A stretch of 64,000 bases of DNA from Chryseobacterium rhizoplanae (GTDB lineage: Bacteria > Bacteroidota > Bacteroidia > Flavobacteriales > Weeksellaceae), in the NCBI RefSeq assembly GCF_900182655.1, contig NZ_FXTC01000001.1, positions 248,001 through 312,000 on the forward strand, written 5' to 3'. Below are positions 62,723-64,000 of this stretch, in pieces. The translations under genes and the position numbers were made by a program. Below the pieces are notes generated by a model. The model did no database searches. It was not told the origin of the DNA and saw only the letters and a program-made list of their open reading frames with translations. Every line of letters starts with the position of its first letter. The stretch's first letter is position 1.

Positions 62723-63670
62723 ATGAAAACAATCAGAAAAATCTCAGCTGTTAGCCTGTTATGTTTAACTCTTTTTACCGTAGCCACAGTTTCCTGCACT
62801 GAAGAAAATGAACCTCCCACGGTACAGGAGGTACAAAACAGAAACCACCAAACTGCCAAAACCCAATTCATAAACGTTAAAGGAAATGCCATTGCATACC
62901 GTGTGTTAGGAAAAGAAGATGGAACTCCATTGGTGCTTCTGCCTGGATTAGGCGGGTCTATGGATGACTGGGATCCTGCAGTGACAGACGGACTGGCAAA
63001 AAAATACAAAGTAATTATCTTTGATAATAAAGGAGTAGCTTCTTCAAAAGGAACGACTCCCAACACCGTTCAGGCAATGGCCGATGATGCGGTCGATTTT
63101 ATCAATGCATTGAATTTGAACAAAGTAAATATCATGGGATTTTCCATGGGTGGATTCATTGCCCAGAGAATAGTGCTGACTCATCCTTCACTGATTAATA
63201 AAGTGATTTTAACCGGAACAGGTCCGCAGGGAGCCATCGGATTGTCTAATCTACCTAATATTATTGCAGGAACAGCCGGATTAAGCCCGGAAGCTTCCTA
63301 TCTAAAATTTGGGTTTACAGAATCGGCTCAGAGTATTATGGAAGGAAAAGCATCTTATGCAAGAGTTCAGCTTCGTACCACAGACAGAGATCTTCCGTTA
63401 AATGATGCTGCTTCAAATTCGCAGTTTACGGCTGTACTGGCCTGGGCTCAACCCGATGCTGATGCTCTTACAGAAATAAAAAAGATCAAAAACCCTGTAC
63501 TGATTGTTCATGGTGAAAATGATCTTCCTGTATCTGTTCAGAATGCTAAAAATATGGCTCAGAATTTAGATCAGGCAGAATTGGTGATTTTCCCGGATTC
63601 AGGTCATGCTTCTTTCTATCAATATCATGATACCTTTGTAGCAAAAGCAATTGAGTTCCTTGGGAAATAG
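62723..63670 (+). CDS. Exported alpha/beta hydrolase
   Basis: 315 residues with a signal and lipobox-like TVSC (Cys about 26), then an alpha/beta-hydrolase domain. Oxyanion segment LLPGLGGSMDDWD near 72, nucleophile Ser in GFSMGG near 141, Asp in IVHGENDLPVS near 266 and His in PDSGHASF near 295. This is the pattern of the haloperoxidase/esterase group. Substrate unknown. Confidence 0.88.
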   Translation: MKTIRKISAVSLLCLTLFTVATVSCTEENEPPTVQEVQNRNHQTAKTQFINVKGNAIAYRVLGKEDGTPLVLLPGLGGSMDDWDPAVTDGLAKKYKVIIFDNKGVASSKGTTPNTVQAMADDAVDFINALNLNKVNIMGFSMGGFIAQRIVLTHPSLINKVILTGTGPQGAIGLSNLPNIIAGTAGLSPEASYLKFGFTESAQSIMEGKASYARVQLRTTDRDLPLNDAASNSQFTAVLAWAQPDADALTEIKKIKNPVLIVHGENDLPVSVQNAKNMAQNLDQAELVIFPDSGHASFYQYHDTFVAKAIEFLGK

Positions 63671-63690
63671 ATTAATTTTTTAATTATAAC

Positions 63691-63832
63691 AAAAAGAGGC
63701 TGTTTCAAAAAGTGTCATTCTGAATGAAATGAAATGGAGTGAAGAATCTCATATGTTCGGTTACTAATAAGATTCTTCCTTCGTCAGAATGACAAAAGCC
63801 AATTTATTTGACTTTTGAGACAACCTCTTTTT
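63691..63832. repeat. Nested inverted repeat with GTCATTCTGA family copy 3
   Basis: The inner repeat 63714-63792 (GTCATTCTGAATG ... TTCGTCAGAATGAC) is related to 104-182 and 24586-24645. The outer arms AAAAAGAGGCTGTTTCAAAA (from 63691) and TTTTGAGACAACCTCTTTTT (to 63831) pair as well, making a large nested hairpin that can end the hydrolase transcript. Confidence 0.8.
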
Positions 63833-63853
63833 ATTTTTTATTGATGGGGTGAC

Positions 63854-64000
63854 TTAGCTGAACTTTTGCATAGCTTCTACACTCACCGGAGTGAAAAAGT
63901 TAATCATGTTTCCATCCGGATCACAGAACAGAAGTGATCTGTTTCCCCAAGGCATTGTTGTCGGTTCCTGAATGATTTCCGATGCTATCTCTTTAATTCT
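63854..64000 (-). CDS. C-terminal part of a VOC family protein (partial)
   Basis: 49 codons run in from the window edge and stop at 63854. MPWGNRSLLFCDPDGNMINFF is the conserved end of glyoxalase/VOC proteins, with the Asp-Pro-Asp-Gly turn. The N-terminal part lies outside the window. Confidence 0.85.
   Translation of the reverse strand, partial: RIKEIASEIIQEPTTMPWGNRSLLFCDPDGNMINFFTPVSVEAMQKFS

Noticed and set aside
1..64000. CRISPR array, rRNA genes, prophage or complete insertion sequence
   Set aside because: No regularly spaced repeat array, rRNA sequence, phage structural genes or transposase was seen. The only recombinase is the truncated integrase at 29304-29795.

Overview
The window looks like chromosome of a Chryseobacterium-type flavobacterium (Bacteroidota). 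The basis is the AT-rich composition, Bacteroidota promoters of the TTTG / TAnnTTTG kind (clear before pyrB and tRNA-Ser), an acetylated arginine route using an N-acetylornithine carbamoyltransferase, Bacteroidota-style lipoproteins, and dense families of flavobacterial intergenic palindromes.

Layout. 1-5059: end of a probable argD, then argF', argB, argE, argH for arginine synthesis. 5060-11567: an Lrp-type regulator, then the pyrimidine genes pyrB, carA and carB. pyrB has a transcription attenuator with a 23-codon leader peptide, and a four-helix-bundle gene flanked by inverted repeats sits between carA and carB. 11634-25947: mixed housekeeping and accessory genes, including small lipoproteins, Crp and DinB proteins, a tandem Ogt/Ada alkylation-repair pair with a decayed gene between them, holA and trxB, plus a frameshifted dienelactone hydrolase. 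26089: tRNA-Ser(UGA). 26361-29795: decayed Crp fragment, NTF2-like and SDR genes, bestrophin, then a truncated sdhC joined to the 3' part of a tyrosine recombinase.

30062-42829 is the most unusual part: a more AT-rich island carrying a ribosomal-peptide system. The minus arm encodes two double-glycine-leader peptides, a 42-residue membrane peptide, a CPBP-like protein, an HlyD adaptor and a C39-peptidase ABC exporter. The plus arm encodes a cysteine-free GG-leader precursor with three prolines in its core, a secreted prolyl oligopeptidase and a split LanB (dehydratase plus elimination protein), with no LanC. A membrane-anchored TPR/AraC regulator lies between the arms. A GGATTTATAAATCC-type palindrome stands before both arms and again between a penicillin-binding-like hydrolase and an AraC gene at 44 kb. 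The island is bounded by a broken sdhC/integrase on the left and a truncated ferritin-like gene on the right.

42881-64000: serine hydrolase and AraC regulator, NTF2/oxidoreductase/Crp genes, an arsenic operon (arsR, DUF6428, arsC-type phosphatase, acr3) with two identical operators, exported cyclic-nucleotide phosphodiesterase and agmatine-deiminase-like proteins, a MoxR-ATPase/VWA pair, a MarR-GNAT fusion, a hybrid-free two-component pair, an ACT-domain protein, an exported alpha/beta hydrolase, and the end of a VOC gene cut by the window edge.
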